Shown here one piece after another: positions 49,001-56,154 of a stretch of DNA of 64,000 nucleotides (its first letter is position 1; each line of letters opens with the position of its first letter). Where the stretch lies: the NCBI RefSeq assembly GCF_900290285.1, contig NZ_LT985757.1, positions 69,987 through 133,986 on the forward strand, in the 5' to 3' direction. Position numbers and translations under genes: made by a program. This stretch comes from Candidatus Centipeda massiliensis. Its GTDB lineage: Bacteria; Bacillota; Negativicutes; Selenomonadales; Selenomonadaceae. The notes below the pieces were generated by a model, which ran no database searches, was not told where the DNA came from, and saw only the letters and a list, made by a program, of their open reading frames with translations.

Positions 49001-49671
49001 TCTGCATCGAGTGCGCGAAACTGCAGCGTCTTTTCTGACTGGGCAGCCAGCGGTTCGAGTTCGGCCGCATGCGCATACATAATATCGTTCAGACGCACGA
49101 GATCGCCCTCGTTTTCTCGCAGCTTTCGCATCGCTTCCTGCTTGCGCGTCCGGTATTTCGTGATACCTGCAGTTTCCTCAAAAAATACACGGCGCTCCTC
49201 GGGACGACTGTCAAGGATGTCATTCAGTCGATTCTGTCCGATGATGCTCATACCGTCGTGCCCGATGCCCGTATCCGCAAAGAGCTGATAGATGTCCTTG
49301 ATGCGGCAGCGCGCGTCGTTCAGATATACCTCACTGTCACCATTCCGATAGAGGCGACGCTTGACAACGACCTCGTCATAGTCAATGGGAAGCTTTTTAT
49401 CCGTATTGTCAAAGACTAGCACCACCTCTGCAACACTGAGCGCGCGTCGTGCGGCGGAGCCAGCGAAAATGATGTCCTCAGAACGCAGGCCGCGCAGCAT
49501 ACGAATATTCTGTTCACCGAGAACCCAGCGGACAGCATCCGTGATATTGCTTTTTCCGCTCCCGTTTGGTCCGACGACAGCCGTGATTCCCTGATCGAAT
49601 TGGACGACAATCCGCTCGGCGAATGACTTGAATCCATACGCTTCCAAGCGCTTTAACTGCACGCAACGCAC
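46099..49671 (-). CDS. smc: Chromosome partition protein Smc
   Basis: Condensin ATPase of 1190 residues. The N-terminal head has Walker A VVGPNGSGKSN, two long coiled coils surround a hinge (about residues 500-650), and the C-terminal head has signature LSGGERALT and Walker B PFSILDEIDAPLDEAN. The likely start is GTG at 49671; a second GTG three codons on, 7 nt after AGGTG, is possible. It begins the smc-ftsY pair and is divergent from fba. Confidence 0.97.
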   Translation of the reverse strand: MRCVQLKRLEAYGFKSFAERIVVQFDQGITAVVGPNGSGKSNITDAVRWVLGEQNIRMLRGLRSEDIIFAGSAARRALSVAEVVLVFDNTDKKLPIDYDEVVVKRRLYRNGDSEVYLNDARCRIKDIYQLFADTGIGHDGMSIIGQNRLNDILDSRPEERRVFFEETAGITKYRTRKQEAMRKLRENEGDLVRLNDIMYAHAAELEPLAAQSEKTLQFRALDAERRSYRLTALVQQYDNLTKEQESVNQSLQTHRDQEASEIRVRAEAEGKKEEIEADIAVIDRSMQAEEQERRRLSTELDALRQEKSRIAGWQDQRKQRKVDFEGMRASASTKKEATRQEIAQIDALLQKKGAQSDAKKEEQARVRDESERLRLQLSDEEQEMARQDSARAAVQRVLARLREQLAVARSAAQQGDEGKEEQAAEMERRRVLLASVENEFDDKRQEIVLAEQNMQGISQERDRLHSEAEELRRTIERDEAQFRKSEAELLRIRQSLDFQRRVQDSYEGFGRDVQTVLQASEGWRRGVAGTVADLIRIPERYLTAIDVALGGSVRNVVTEDTDTAKAAISYLKRKNGGRVTFLPLTTITVRQPREINLGRYRGVIGWANTLVHAEDRFRKVADHLLSQTLVMETLDEALIAAKQENYRLRIVTLTGELLNPGGSLSGGGRKKQQSSLLNRRMEIDLLQKKLSTQEHAHEEINASLQQKRKLLKETNEHHAAQKDAAERLAKELVEVRGKYDVLQERIEDQTNILRTMEHTEEERRAQGAKLLQKRTRLERYIAQCEQYEEQFAKATAQLNECCTELRNAGKEQEGHLHELDLALTALTTEIQTMTRNRQSRALEYAEAEKTLQDITKQDAQLADELQKDMTRLSVLEQEIAQRDTLFQTHEKNAAVLKDQRLAHEAESRVLDGAVKSIVARLESIRAKQNECDKTLQRIHIRMGDCRDSILSDFGLTPEAAATEAQDVSPDILEERLRALEDSIQLLGSVNPNAVEEYAEKKERYEEEEKQIADLRAAKQDIEQIIQKIDQDMTRTFRDAFHQIQEHFNEIFVRLFGGGIAELRLTDKEDILSSGVEILVTLPDKKRQNLSALSGGERALTVIALLFSFLRYRPSPFSILDEIDAPLDEANVSRFGDFLKEFARNTQFIVVTHRKGTMRAADTMYGVTVEDAGVSKVLSIRMKDYDTEQSA

Positions 49672-49751
49672 CTGCCTTTACAAATTAGTTCACTCATTAT
49701 AACAGAACGGATGGGAAATTTCAAAAAACGGTATCTTCCGTCAATAAATTA

Positions 49752-49760
49752 TGCTATAAT
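49752..49760 (+). promoter_or_regulatory. Extended -10 promoter of fba
   Basis: TGCTATAAT, an extended -10 with a perfect TATAAT (49755-49760), about 45 bp before the fba start. The -35 region is weak, as is usual for extended -10 promoters. Confidence 0.65.
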
Positions 49761-49805
49761 AAGAGCGTTCGTGAGTTGTTTTTAGCTTTAATAGGGGGTA
49801 ATCAC

Positions 49806-50804
49806 ATGCCACTTGTTGGAACAAAAGAGATGTTTAAGAAAGCCTATGAGGGCGGCTACGCCATCGGCGCTTTCAACGTCAACAACATGGAGATCGTTCA
49901 GGGCATTACAGATGCTGCGGGAGAGCTTAAATCCCCTCTGATCCTGCAAGTCTCCGCAGGTGCGCGTAAGTATGCGCGCCATGAGTATCTTGTCCATCTC
50001 GTCAAGGCGGCTCTTGAGATCAACGACATTCCCATTGCTCTGCACCTCGATCACGGTGCGGACTTTGATATCTGCAAATCCTGCATCGACGGCGGCTTCA
50101 CCTCCGTCATGATCGATGGTTCCCACCTGCCGTATGCTGAAAATGTCGCGCTTGCAAAGCGCGTTGCCGAGTACGCACATGCACATGGCGTTGTCGTCGA
50201 GGCAGAGCTTGGACAGCTTGCAGGCATTGAAGACGATGTCAACGTCTCCGCTGAGGACGCATCCTATACGAAGCCCGAGGAAGTGCAGGACTTCGTCGAA
50301 AAAACGGGCGTCGACTCCCTCGCCATTGCGATTGGCACCTCACACGGCGCATTCAAGTTCACGCCGGATCAGTGCACGCGCAATGCAGACGGCGTTCTTG
50401 TACCGCCTCCGCTCCGCTTTGACATCCTCGAGGAGATCGAGAAGCGCATTCCGGGCTTCCCCATCGTGCTGCACGGCGCTTCCTCCGTCATTCCGAAGTA
50501 TGTGAAGATCATCAACGAGAACGGTGGACACATGCCGGATGCGGTCGGCATCCCCGAGGATCAGCTGCGCCGCGCGGCAAAATCCTCCGTCTGCAAGATC
50601 AACATTGACTCTGATCTCCGTCTTGCGATGACGGCTGGTATCCGTGAGCACTTCGCGAAAGAGCCGTCCCACTTCGACCCGCGTCAGTATCTGACCGATG
50701 GTCGCAGCTACATCAAGGAACTCGTCACACACAAGATCAAAGAGGTTCTTGGCTCCGATGGCAAGGCTGCCGAGGTTCAAGCGCTCATTGACCAGAACAA
50801 GTAA
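49806..50804 (+). CDS. fba: Class II fructose-1,6-bisphosphate aldolase
   Basis: Zinc-dependent glycolytic aldolase. The 332-residue protein has the metal ligands in LHLDHGADF, VEAELGQLAGIED and IVLHGASSV, and GTSHGAFKF. The ATG at 49806 (MPLVGTKEMF) is the family start and follows GGGGG at 7 nt. It is a single-gene unit with strong terminator. Its codon use looks more biased than its neighbours (AAG, CTC, ATC rich), which fits high expression. Confidence 0.95.
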   Translation: MPLVGTKEMFKKAYEGGYAIGAFNVNNMEIVQGITDAAGELKSPLILQVSAGARKYARHEYLVHLVKAALEINDIPIALHLDHGADFDICKSCIDGGFTSVMIDGSHLPYAENVALAKRVAEYAHAHGVVVEAELGQLAGIEDDVNVSAEDASYTKPEEVQDFVEKTGVDSLAIAIGTSHGAFKFTPDQCTRNADGVLVPPPLRFDILEEIEKRIPGFPIVLHGASSVIPKYVKIINENGGHMPDAVGIPEDQLRRAAKSSVCKINIDSDLRLAMTAGIREHFAKEPSHFDPRQYLTDGRSYIKELVTHKIKEVLGSDGKAAEVQALIDQNK

Positions 50805-50838
50805 AAATCTTACGCTTCGATAGCAGTATAAACGATAT

Positions 50839-50879
50839 ATGACCTTACTTTGTGAATACCACAGGTAAGGTCATTTTTA
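50839..50879 (+). terminator. Intrinsic terminator of fba
   Basis: Perfect 10-bp stem ATGACCTTAC (50839-50848) / GTAAGGTCAT (50865-50874) with a 16-nt loop, then TTTTATT. Confidence 0.85.
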
Positions 50880-50965
50880 TTCACTTTATCAACGCCCCTC
50901 ATCTTTTCTACTGTAATCATAAAAGTAAATGTTGAATTGAACACTTATTTATATATTATATGAAT

Positions 50966-50988
50966 CATAAAAATTTTCTATTTTTATG
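50966..50988. promoter_or_regulatory. AT-rich inverted repeat abutting the -35 of the zinc-lipoprotein gene
   Basis: CATAAAAAT (50966-50974), five bases, ATTTTTATG (50980-50988), ending one base before TTGACA. It may be an operator or an UP element. The rest of 50880-51080 is AT-rich with no reading frame. Confidence 0.4.
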
Positions 50989-51018
50989 TTGACAATATAT
51001 CTCAGTATGCGCTATGAT
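50989..51018 (+). promoter_or_regulatory. Promoter of the zinc-type binding lipoprotein
   Basis: Perfect -35 TTGACA (50989-50994), an 18-bp spacer and -10 TATGAT (51013-51018), 63 bp before the start codon. Confidence 0.7.
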
Positions 51019-51020
51019 TC

Positions 51021-51052
51021 CATTTGTGAAAACTAACCCAGTTCACAAAATG
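51021..51052. promoter_or_regulatory. Candidate metalloregulator operator
   Basis: TTTGTGAA (51023-51030) and TTCACAAA (51042-51049) form a perfect inverted repeat with an 11-bp spacer, placed over the expected transcription start. A third half site TTCACAAA lies at 51058-51065 beside the ribosome site. The regulator is not identified; the placement would give repression. Confidence 0.55.
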
Positions 51053-51080
51053 TATCATTCACAAAGGAGATCATTTACCC

Positions 51081-51986
51081 ATGCGTACAACAACAAAAGT
51101 ACTATCCATCCTACTGCTTGTTCTTTCTGTCGCATTTGTCGGATGCGGCGGAGCGGATAAGGCTGCGGAAAAGAAAACAGCGGAGCCATTCCGTATTGTG
51201 ACTTCGTTCTATCCAATGTACCTTGCGACCATCAACATTACTGATGGCGTTAACGGTGTAGAGGTTTACAATATGACAAAGCCACAAACAGGCTGTCTTC
51301 ATGACTATCAGCTGATGACGGAGGATATGAAGACGCTGGAAAAGGCGGATGCCTTTGTCATCAACGGTGCGGGTATGGAGGACTTCATGGACAAGGTGAC
51401 CGAACAGCAGAAGAAGCTGAAGGTCATTGATGCCTCGCGCGGAATCGAACTCATCCACGACGAAGAGGGAGACAACCCGCATGTCTGGCTGAGCGTTACG
51501 GATGCTATTGCGCAGGTGCGCAATATTGCCGATCAGCTAAAGGAAGCCGATCCTGCACACGCAGATGCTTATGAGAAGAATGCTGCAGCATACATCGAAA
51601 AGCTCACGGCACTCAAGAGTGAAATGCACGCGGCGCTCGACAATGTTCCGCACAAGGATATCGTTACGTTCCACGAGGCATTCCCCTACTTTGCAAAGGA
51701 ATTTAACCTGAACATCATCGGTGTAGTAGAGAGGGAGCCGGGGACGGAGCCGACACCGACGGAACTGCAGGAAACCATCGAGCAGGTCAACGCTCTTCCG
51801 ACCAAGGTACTCTTTACGGAGCCGCAGTATTCCCCTGCTGCCGCCGAAACCATCGCACGCGAGACGGGAGCCAAGATCTATACGCTTGACCCGGTTGTCA
51901 CCGGCGAGGCAACTCCTCAGGCAAAGAATGCGTACATTGATACGATGAAAGCCAATATGAAGGTATTGAAGGAAGCCCTGCAGTAA
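51081..51986 (+). CDS. Metal ABC transporter substrate-binding lipoprotein, zinc type (ZnuA/AdcA-like), orphan
   Basis: A 301-residue cluster A-I binding protein. Lipobox FVGC near residue 22 gives a lipid-anchored protein. Candidate ligands are the histidines in CLHDYQL, PHVWLS and FHEAFPYF, and the aspartate in TLDPV; a third histidine rather than glutamate favours zinc over manganese. The His-rich loop of many ZnuA proteins is absent. No permease or ATPase gene is adjacent, so it must use a distant transporter. AAAGGAG stands before the ATG. It has its own promoter and terminator. Confidence 0.85.
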   Translation: MRTTTKVLSILLLVLSVAFVGCGGADKAAEKKTAEPFRIVTSFYPMYLATINITDGVNGVEVYNMTKPQTGCLHDYQLMTEDMKTLEKADAFVINGAGMEDFMDKVTEQQKKLKVIDASRGIELIHDEEGDNPHVWLSVTDAIAQVRNIADQLKEADPAHADAYEKNAAAYIEKLTALKSEMHAALDNVPHKDIVTFHEAFPYFAKEFNLNIIGVVEREPGTEPTPTELQETIEQVNALPTKVLFTEPQYSPAAAETIARETGAKIYTLDPVVTGEATPQAKNAYIDTMKANMKVLKEALQ

Positions 51987-51994
51987 TTTGCGGG

Positions 51995-52045
51995 ACACAT
52001 ATAAAGACATCCACCGCAATATGCGGTGGATGTCTTTATATGTGT
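51995..52045. terminator. Perfect 23-bp hairpin, shared terminator overlapping the tadA 3' end
   Basis: The left arm at 51995-52017 and right arm at 52023-52045 are exact complements, with loop AATAT. Key sequence near the loop is CATCCACCGC / GCGGTGGATG. It follows the lipoprotein gene by 8 bp, and the tadA stop codon (52036-52038) lies inside the right arm. Confidence 0.8.
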
Positions 52046-52509
52046 GCGGCTCTATTTTTTCGTCGCTCTTGAAAAAACTGCTTGATGATCGTGGAGCATT
52101 CATCTTCCAATACGCCCGCACGCATTTCGGGCTGATGATTCAATGTCGGACAGCCTGTAATGTTAAAGAGAGACTCACAGGCTCCTGCCTTTGCGTCTGT
52201 TCCTCCATAAACAACGCGGCTAATCCGGCTCATGATGATCGCACCGGCACACATGGGACATGGCTCAATGGTGACATAGAGTGTCATTCCCGTGAGACGC
52301 CACCGACCAAGAGCCTGACAAGCACGGCGAATGGCGATCAGTTCGGCATGTGCCGTTGCATCATGCTCCGTTTCGCGCAGATTATATCCGCTTGCGATGA
52401 CTTCTCCCGCATCATTCAAGATAACGGCACCAATTGGAATTTCGCCAAGCGCATACGCACGCTCTGCTTCTGCCAGTGCCAGACGCATTCCTTGCACGTC
52501 ATCCGGCAT
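52036..52509 (-). CDS. tadA: tRNA-specific adenosine deaminase TadA
   Basis: Converts A34 to inosine in tRNA-Arg. The 157-residue zinc deaminase has the catalytic HAELIAI motif and zinc ligands PCPMCAGAI, plus the family IPIGAVIL and ASGYNLRE segments. The ATG at 52509 is used; the upstream frame overlaps a small gene. The final codons lie within a perfect hairpin shared with the convergent gene. Confidence 0.93.
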   Translation of the reverse strand: MPDDVQGMRLALAEAERAYALGEIPIGAVILNDAGEVIASGYNLRETEHDATAHAELIAIRRACQALGRWRLTGMTLYVTIEPCPMCAGAIIMSRISRVVYGGTDAKAGACESLFNITGCPTLNHQPEMRAGVLEDECSTIIKQFFQERRKNRAAHI

Positions 52510-52780
52510 GGGGCAGTTTCCCCTGCGCGTCCGAAATGTCAACTTTTCCCTGATAGAAAAGAGACTGCGTCGGGCGGCCTACATCGAGATGATATGCACC
52601 ATTTGAAGAAGTATTTTCCGACTGACGTTTTTTCTTTTTCTCTATTTCATCTTCAAAAACAGAAGCAAATGACTCGCCATCTTCACGCTCTTCAAAGCCT
52701 TTTCTCCGCTCGAACAACTCATCATTGTTGAACCGAAGGCGCTTGATGCGCATCACTCGTTCAATACGTTCTACCATCAT
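52499..52780 (-). CDS. Small charged protein of unknown function upstream of tadA
   Basis: A 93-residue reading frame that starts ATGATG 5 nt after a perfect AGGAGG and overlaps the tadA start by 11 bp, so it is probably translated and coupled to tadA. The N-terminal two thirds are very rich in Arg, Lys and Glu (for example DEIEKKKKRQSE) and likely helical; the end is Gly-, Pro- and Gln-containing. I do not recognise a family, and no membrane segment or cysteine pair is visible. Confidence 0.6.
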   Translation of the reverse strand: MMVERIERVMRIKRLRFNNDELFERRKGFEEREDGESFASVFEDEIEKKKKRQSENTSSNGAYHLDVGRPTQSLFYQGKVDISDAQGKLPHAG

Positions 52781-52858
52781 TGACACCTCCTAACACTTTA
52801 TTGACAAACTATTCTATCTTATATCAATAATATCGTTTGCCGGCAGTGGAACTTAAAC

Positions 52859-52907
52859 AAAAAAAGGCAGTATTTATCACAATATAACGTGACATAACAC
52901 TGCCTTA
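52859..52907 (-). terminator. Terminator after the HIT gene
   Basis: On the minus strand AAGGCAGT (52899-52906) and ACTGCCTT (52864-52871) pair around an inner, partly paired segment, followed by seven T residues. Confidence 0.8.
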
Positions 52908-52927
52908 ATGGGATATGATATTGTTCT

Positions 52928-53275
52928 TTACCCCGGTGGCCATGTGAGCGAACGTCCACCCAGAATGTGAAAATGCAGATGCCCAACGGTCTGTCCGCCA
53001 TCCACGCCCGTATTTGTCACAAGACGGAATCCACCTGCATCGATGCCAAGCTTGTGTGCAATCTCCGGAACCACCTCGGTCAGAATATGCGCAGCCAGCT
53101 CCCGATCCTCTACGCCAAAGTCCAAAATACTTGCAATATGCTTCTTCGGTATGACGAGAACATGCTCCGGCGCCTGTGGATCGAGATCACGGAACGCAAG
53201 CACGCGATCGTCCTCATAGACCTTTGTGGATGGAATTTCTCCATTTGCAATTTTACAAAAGATACAGTCCGCCAT
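52928..53275 (-). CDS. HIT-family (histidine triad) nucleotide-binding protein
   Basis: A 115-residue protein of the HINT branch, likely a purine nucleoside phosphoramidase. The triad is HLHFHILGG near the C-terminus, with the family start CIFCKIANGEIPSTKVYEDD including a Cys pair. AGGAAG precedes the ATG. It is a single gene with a clear terminator. Confidence 0.94.
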   Translation of the reverse strand: MADCIFCKIANGEIPSTKVYEDDRVLAFRDLDPQAPEHVLVIPKKHIASILDFGVEDRELAAHILTEVVPEIAHKLGIDAGGFRLVTNTGVDGGQTVGHLHFHILGGRSLTWPPG

Positions 53276-53377
53276 TTGATCCGCTTCCTTTCATATCCAT
53301 TTATAGTGAAATGATTCGCTAAAAAGAGCATTATTCCTGCTTACTTACTATTTTCATACAAAATATCACATAATAGT

Positions 53378-53528
53378 TAGGGAAACACTGATAAATTCAG
53401 CCACGCCATCTTGACGCATCTTTTTTGCCCGTACTATGTCGGCAAATCCTTCACATAGCCCCTGCTATGCGTCCGGTTTGCCTCCTTGTTCGGACGAAAA
53501 AATCTACGGCAATCTGACGGACTTCATT
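53378..53528 (+). repeat. MITE-like repeat, copy B, truncated at its right end
   Basis: Second copy, same orientation as copy A. It begins TAGGGAAACACTGATAAATT after an AT-rich stretch, carries the core GCTATGCGTCCGG and the hairpin CATAGC-CCCT-GCTATG (53454-53469), and matches copy C up to GGACTTCATT. The last 15-20 bp with the right terminal repeat are missing; receptor-coding DNA follows at once. The stretch 53276-53377 upstream is AT-rich with no gene, presumably the HIT promoter region. Confidence 0.8.
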
Positions 53529-54170
53529 ACAATTCGCTTCTCGGCGGGTCGCTCGCATGTGTTCGTCGGCTCAAAGGATGCGGCAGGAAACATTCGTAGT
53601 GGTTACCCCGTCCCAAATCCGAAACGCAACAGCAACTACGAGATTGGGTGGAAGCATAAATTCGGCTCAAAGGCTGAGTTTGACCTTACCCACTTCCGCA
53701 CCGATGTAAGAGATCGCATTAGGATGATAACATTCGGACGTGACCGTGTTTTAGGAAATGTCGATAAGACGCATATTCGCGGCTTGGAGCTTGCCTATCG
53801 GCAGACGTTTAGCTCTAAGCTCTCCGCTTTTGCAAACTATACATGGATCAATGCGAAAGATGAGGAAAATGGCGTAACTAAACTTGCTTCCGGACTTCCC
53901 ACACAGATGTTCAATCTTGGTGTCACCTATCGTGAGGGAAAATTCCGGAGCAGTCTGCTTGGACGGGCGATGCGCGCACGCCTTGACACTAGCGGAGATC
54001 CGACTAGCACCGGCTACTTTGCCGCAGACCTCGATTTCCGCTATGAGCCGCAGACAGATCTCGGCATCTTCCTGCACGTCAACAATCTGTTTGATACGGA
54101 CTACCAGTACAGATGGGGAAGCCCTGCTGACGGTACGAACTTCCTGCTCGGCGTGGATATGACATTCTGA
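53529..54170 (+). pseudogene. TonB-dependent receptor, C-terminal fragment
   Basis: About 213 codons of the C-terminal beta-barrel of an outer-membrane TonB-dependent receptor, probably for an iron-siderophore or related chelate. Typical features are VPNPKRNSNYEIGWKHKF, the alternating strands with RGLELAYRQTF and YTWINAKDE, AADLDFRYE, VNNLFDTDYQYR and a terminal aromatic residue (VDMTF). The signal peptide, TonB box, plug and first part of the barrel are absent. The frame is open into repeat copy B, where an ATG at 53436 is incidental. The junction indicates that a deletion or insertion at the element removed the 5' part. Confidence 0.85.
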
Positions 54171-54172
54171 CC

Positions 54173-54226
54173 GTTCAAAATAAAACAGAGTTGCCGTACG
54201 TTGCGAAAATGTAAGACAACTCTGTT
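54173..54226 (-). terminator. Terminator for the DUF364 gene
   Basis: AACAGAGTTG (54184-54193) and CAACTCTGTT (54217-54226) form a perfect 10-bp stem. On the minus strand it is followed by TTATTTTG. It starts just after the DUF364 stop codon and could also end the receptor remnant. Confidence 0.75.
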
Positions 54227-54231
54227 GTTGT

Positions 54232-55011
54232 TCAAGTCAGATGTGGAAGAACGTCCGCCATCTTGCCGCAGCTTGCGATATCGGTTCCATAGCCGAAATG
54301 TACGAGATCGGCGGCGAGCGCCGCATCGGTTACAGTAAATCCCGAGAGTCCATTTGCACCGTAGTCAAAAAGACATGGGTGCATGGGCACGGAGGGACCG
54401 ACGAGAACCGTCACCGCATCCCTCGAGAGCTCCAAGAGGCGCGGCATGGTCTTGTTGGCGAATGTCGCACCTGTCATAAAGACAAAGTCCTGCTGCGGCA
54501 GAAGGAACTCTGCCGCCTCGGCCGGATAGTCCCCCCACTCCGGCTGCATCTCGAGGATGGAGAGGTCGCATATAGGTTCCCATTTCTTTTGAAAGTTTGG
54601 AAAATGCCCTACGACAGCAACCTTCTTTCCGCGAATCTGCTCCGTATACATGGCGAACGCTTCCATTTTCTTGCGCTCATCCAGTGTCTCGGCAGATGCA
54701 TCCTCGCCGTGAAACCCCTGCATCGCCAGCACTTTTGACGGCTGATTGTAGTAGGCGTTGATGGCGGCAGCGGCAATGGACGCCTCCTGCCCCTGCCACG
54801 AGCGCACGTACTCCCCTGCCTCGCGCAGGGAGCAGCCGAGAAAGCTCTCCTTGCGCAGACGCGGGCGGCTGTACGCGGGGATCGTCATGCAGACGCCAAT
54901 GAGATCACCAGCACGGACATACGTCCACGGGCGGCTGACGGCATAGTCATCGATGCAGATATCCTGCGGCAGCCCTGCGATGATCTCATCGTAAAGATTC
55001 CAGTAGTTCAC
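54232..55011 (-). CDS. DUF364-family protein (putative heavy-metal chelation domain)
   Basis: A 259-residue cytoplasmic protein with an N-terminal DUF4213-like part (about residues 1-95) and a C-terminal Rossmann-like DUF364 domain with KKVAVVGHFPNF, the FMTGATFANKTMPRLLEL segment and VGPSVPMHP. No enzymatic activity is established for the family; structural work suggested metal or cofactor handling. The start is GTG at 55011, 7 nt after AGGAGG. It is divergent from the metal-chelate ABC transporter with a 62-bp shared region, which suggests joint control. Confidence 0.82.
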   Translation of the reverse strand: MNYWNLYDEIIAGLPQDICIDDYAVSRPWTYVRAGDLIGVCMTIPAYSRPRLRKESFLGCSLREAGEYVRSWQGQEASIAAAAINAYYNQPSKVLAMQGFHGEDASAETLDERKKMEAFAMYTEQIRGKKVAVVGHFPNFQKKWEPICDLSILEMQPEWGDYPAEAAEFLLPQQDFVFMTGATFANKTMPRLLELSRDAVTVLVGPSVPMHPCLFDYGANGLSGFTVTDAALAADLVHFGYGTDIASCGKMADVLPHLT

Positions 55012-55042
55012 GAAAATACCTCCTCACAGATCTGTTGACTCT

Positions 55043-55071
55043 AGGATAACACAGCAATTCAGAGGATTCAA
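55043..55071 (-). promoter_or_regulatory. Candidate promoter of the DUF364 gene, overlapping the leader of the ABC transporter
   Basis: On the minus strand TTGAAT (55066-55071), a 17-bp spacer and TATCCT (55043-55048). The -35 ends 2 bp from the start codon of the divergent binding-protein gene, so the two units compete for this 62-bp region. Confidence 0.5.
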
Positions 55072-55073
55072 CG

Positions 55074-56154
55074 ATGAACGGAGAACGAAAGGAAGATGTT
55101 TGTGAAAAAAAGAAATCCCTTATTATCGTATTATTGCTCCTCCTCGTACTGCTCGTTGGATGCGGTCAGGAGGCAAAGGAGAATACTGCCTCTGAAACCT
55201 ATTTATTCACGGACTCTGCGGGGCGCACGGTTGAACTTCCAAAACAGATTGATCGCATCGCCCCCTCGGGCGGTCTGGCACAGATGGCACTCTTTGCCAT
55301 TGCACCGGATAAGCTCGTCGGCGTTTCCGGACAGTGGAAAGATTCCGTCCTTCCCTATGTAGGGGATCAGTACCGTGATCTGCCGATTCTTGGTCAGTTC
55401 TACGGCATGAAGAATTTCAACAAGGAGGCGGTGCTCTCTGTCAACCCGCAGGTCATTATTGACGTGGGGGAGAAAAAAGCGACCATTGCCGAGGATATGG
55501 ATCAGATTCAGGCATCACTCGGCATTCCTGTGATCTTCATCGAGGCGCGGCTCGACAATACCGATGAGGCATATCGTACACTCGGAAAAATCCTCGGCCG
55601 CGAGGAAGAAGGAAATGCTATTGCCGACTATTGTCACACAACGTATGCACGCATCAAGGCAGTTTCCGAAAAAATTCGGAACAAGCCAGGTGTTCTCTAT
55701 GTTGGCGGAGCACAGGGCAATATGGCGGTCGCACGAGGCTCCTTCCATGCACAGATCGTCGATCTGCTCGCAGATAATGTTGCCGTGACGACAGAGCCGA
55801 CTGAGGGTTCCATGAGTCAGGTCTCAATGGAGCAGATTCTGGCATGGAATCCGGAGGTTCTTGTGATTGCAGCCGAAACAGAGGCAGATTTCTCTGCACT
55901 TCCTTGGCGGGAGCTGCGTGCCGTGCAGTCGCAACGCGTTCTGCGCGTGCCGTCGAAGCCATACGATTGGATGGGGCGCCCCCCCTGTCAACTGTTTCAT
56001 GGGGCTGTCGTGGCTTGCGGCACGCCTCTATCCCGAGGAGTCCGGCATCAATCTGCATGAGGAGATGAAGATGTACTATCGTCTTTTCTATCATTACGAA
56101 CTGGACGATGCGGAGTGTGCGGCTTTGCTCGCAGGGAATCGTGTCCTCCCATGA
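55074..56154 (+). pseudogene. Metal-chelate (FecB/BtuF-type) ABC transporter substrate-binding lipoprotein, frameshifted
   Basis: Signal peptide with lipobox LVGC near residue 30, then a cluster A-II binding protein (TDSAGRTVELPKQIDRI, LPILGQFYGMKNFNKEAVL, NPQVIIDVGEKK). The first frame is intact to about residue 302 (YDWMGRPP), then goes wrong at a run of seven C (55979-55985) and stops at 56060. The continuation VNCFMGLSWLAARLYPEE is in another frame and ends at 56154, overlapping the permease ATG as ATGA. Loss of one C, or gain of two, restores one protein of about 360 residues. It is either a slippage-prone switch, a true null, or a sequencing error. Confidence 0.85.

Noticed and set aside
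51023-51049. CRP/FNR site from TGTGA and TCACA halves
   Set aside because: The spacing between halves is 13 bp instead of 6, so a Crp-family site is unlikely.
53436-53528. Start of the receptor-fragment protein at the ATG at 53436
   Set aside because: These codons lie inside the repeat element and match the other two non-coding copies.
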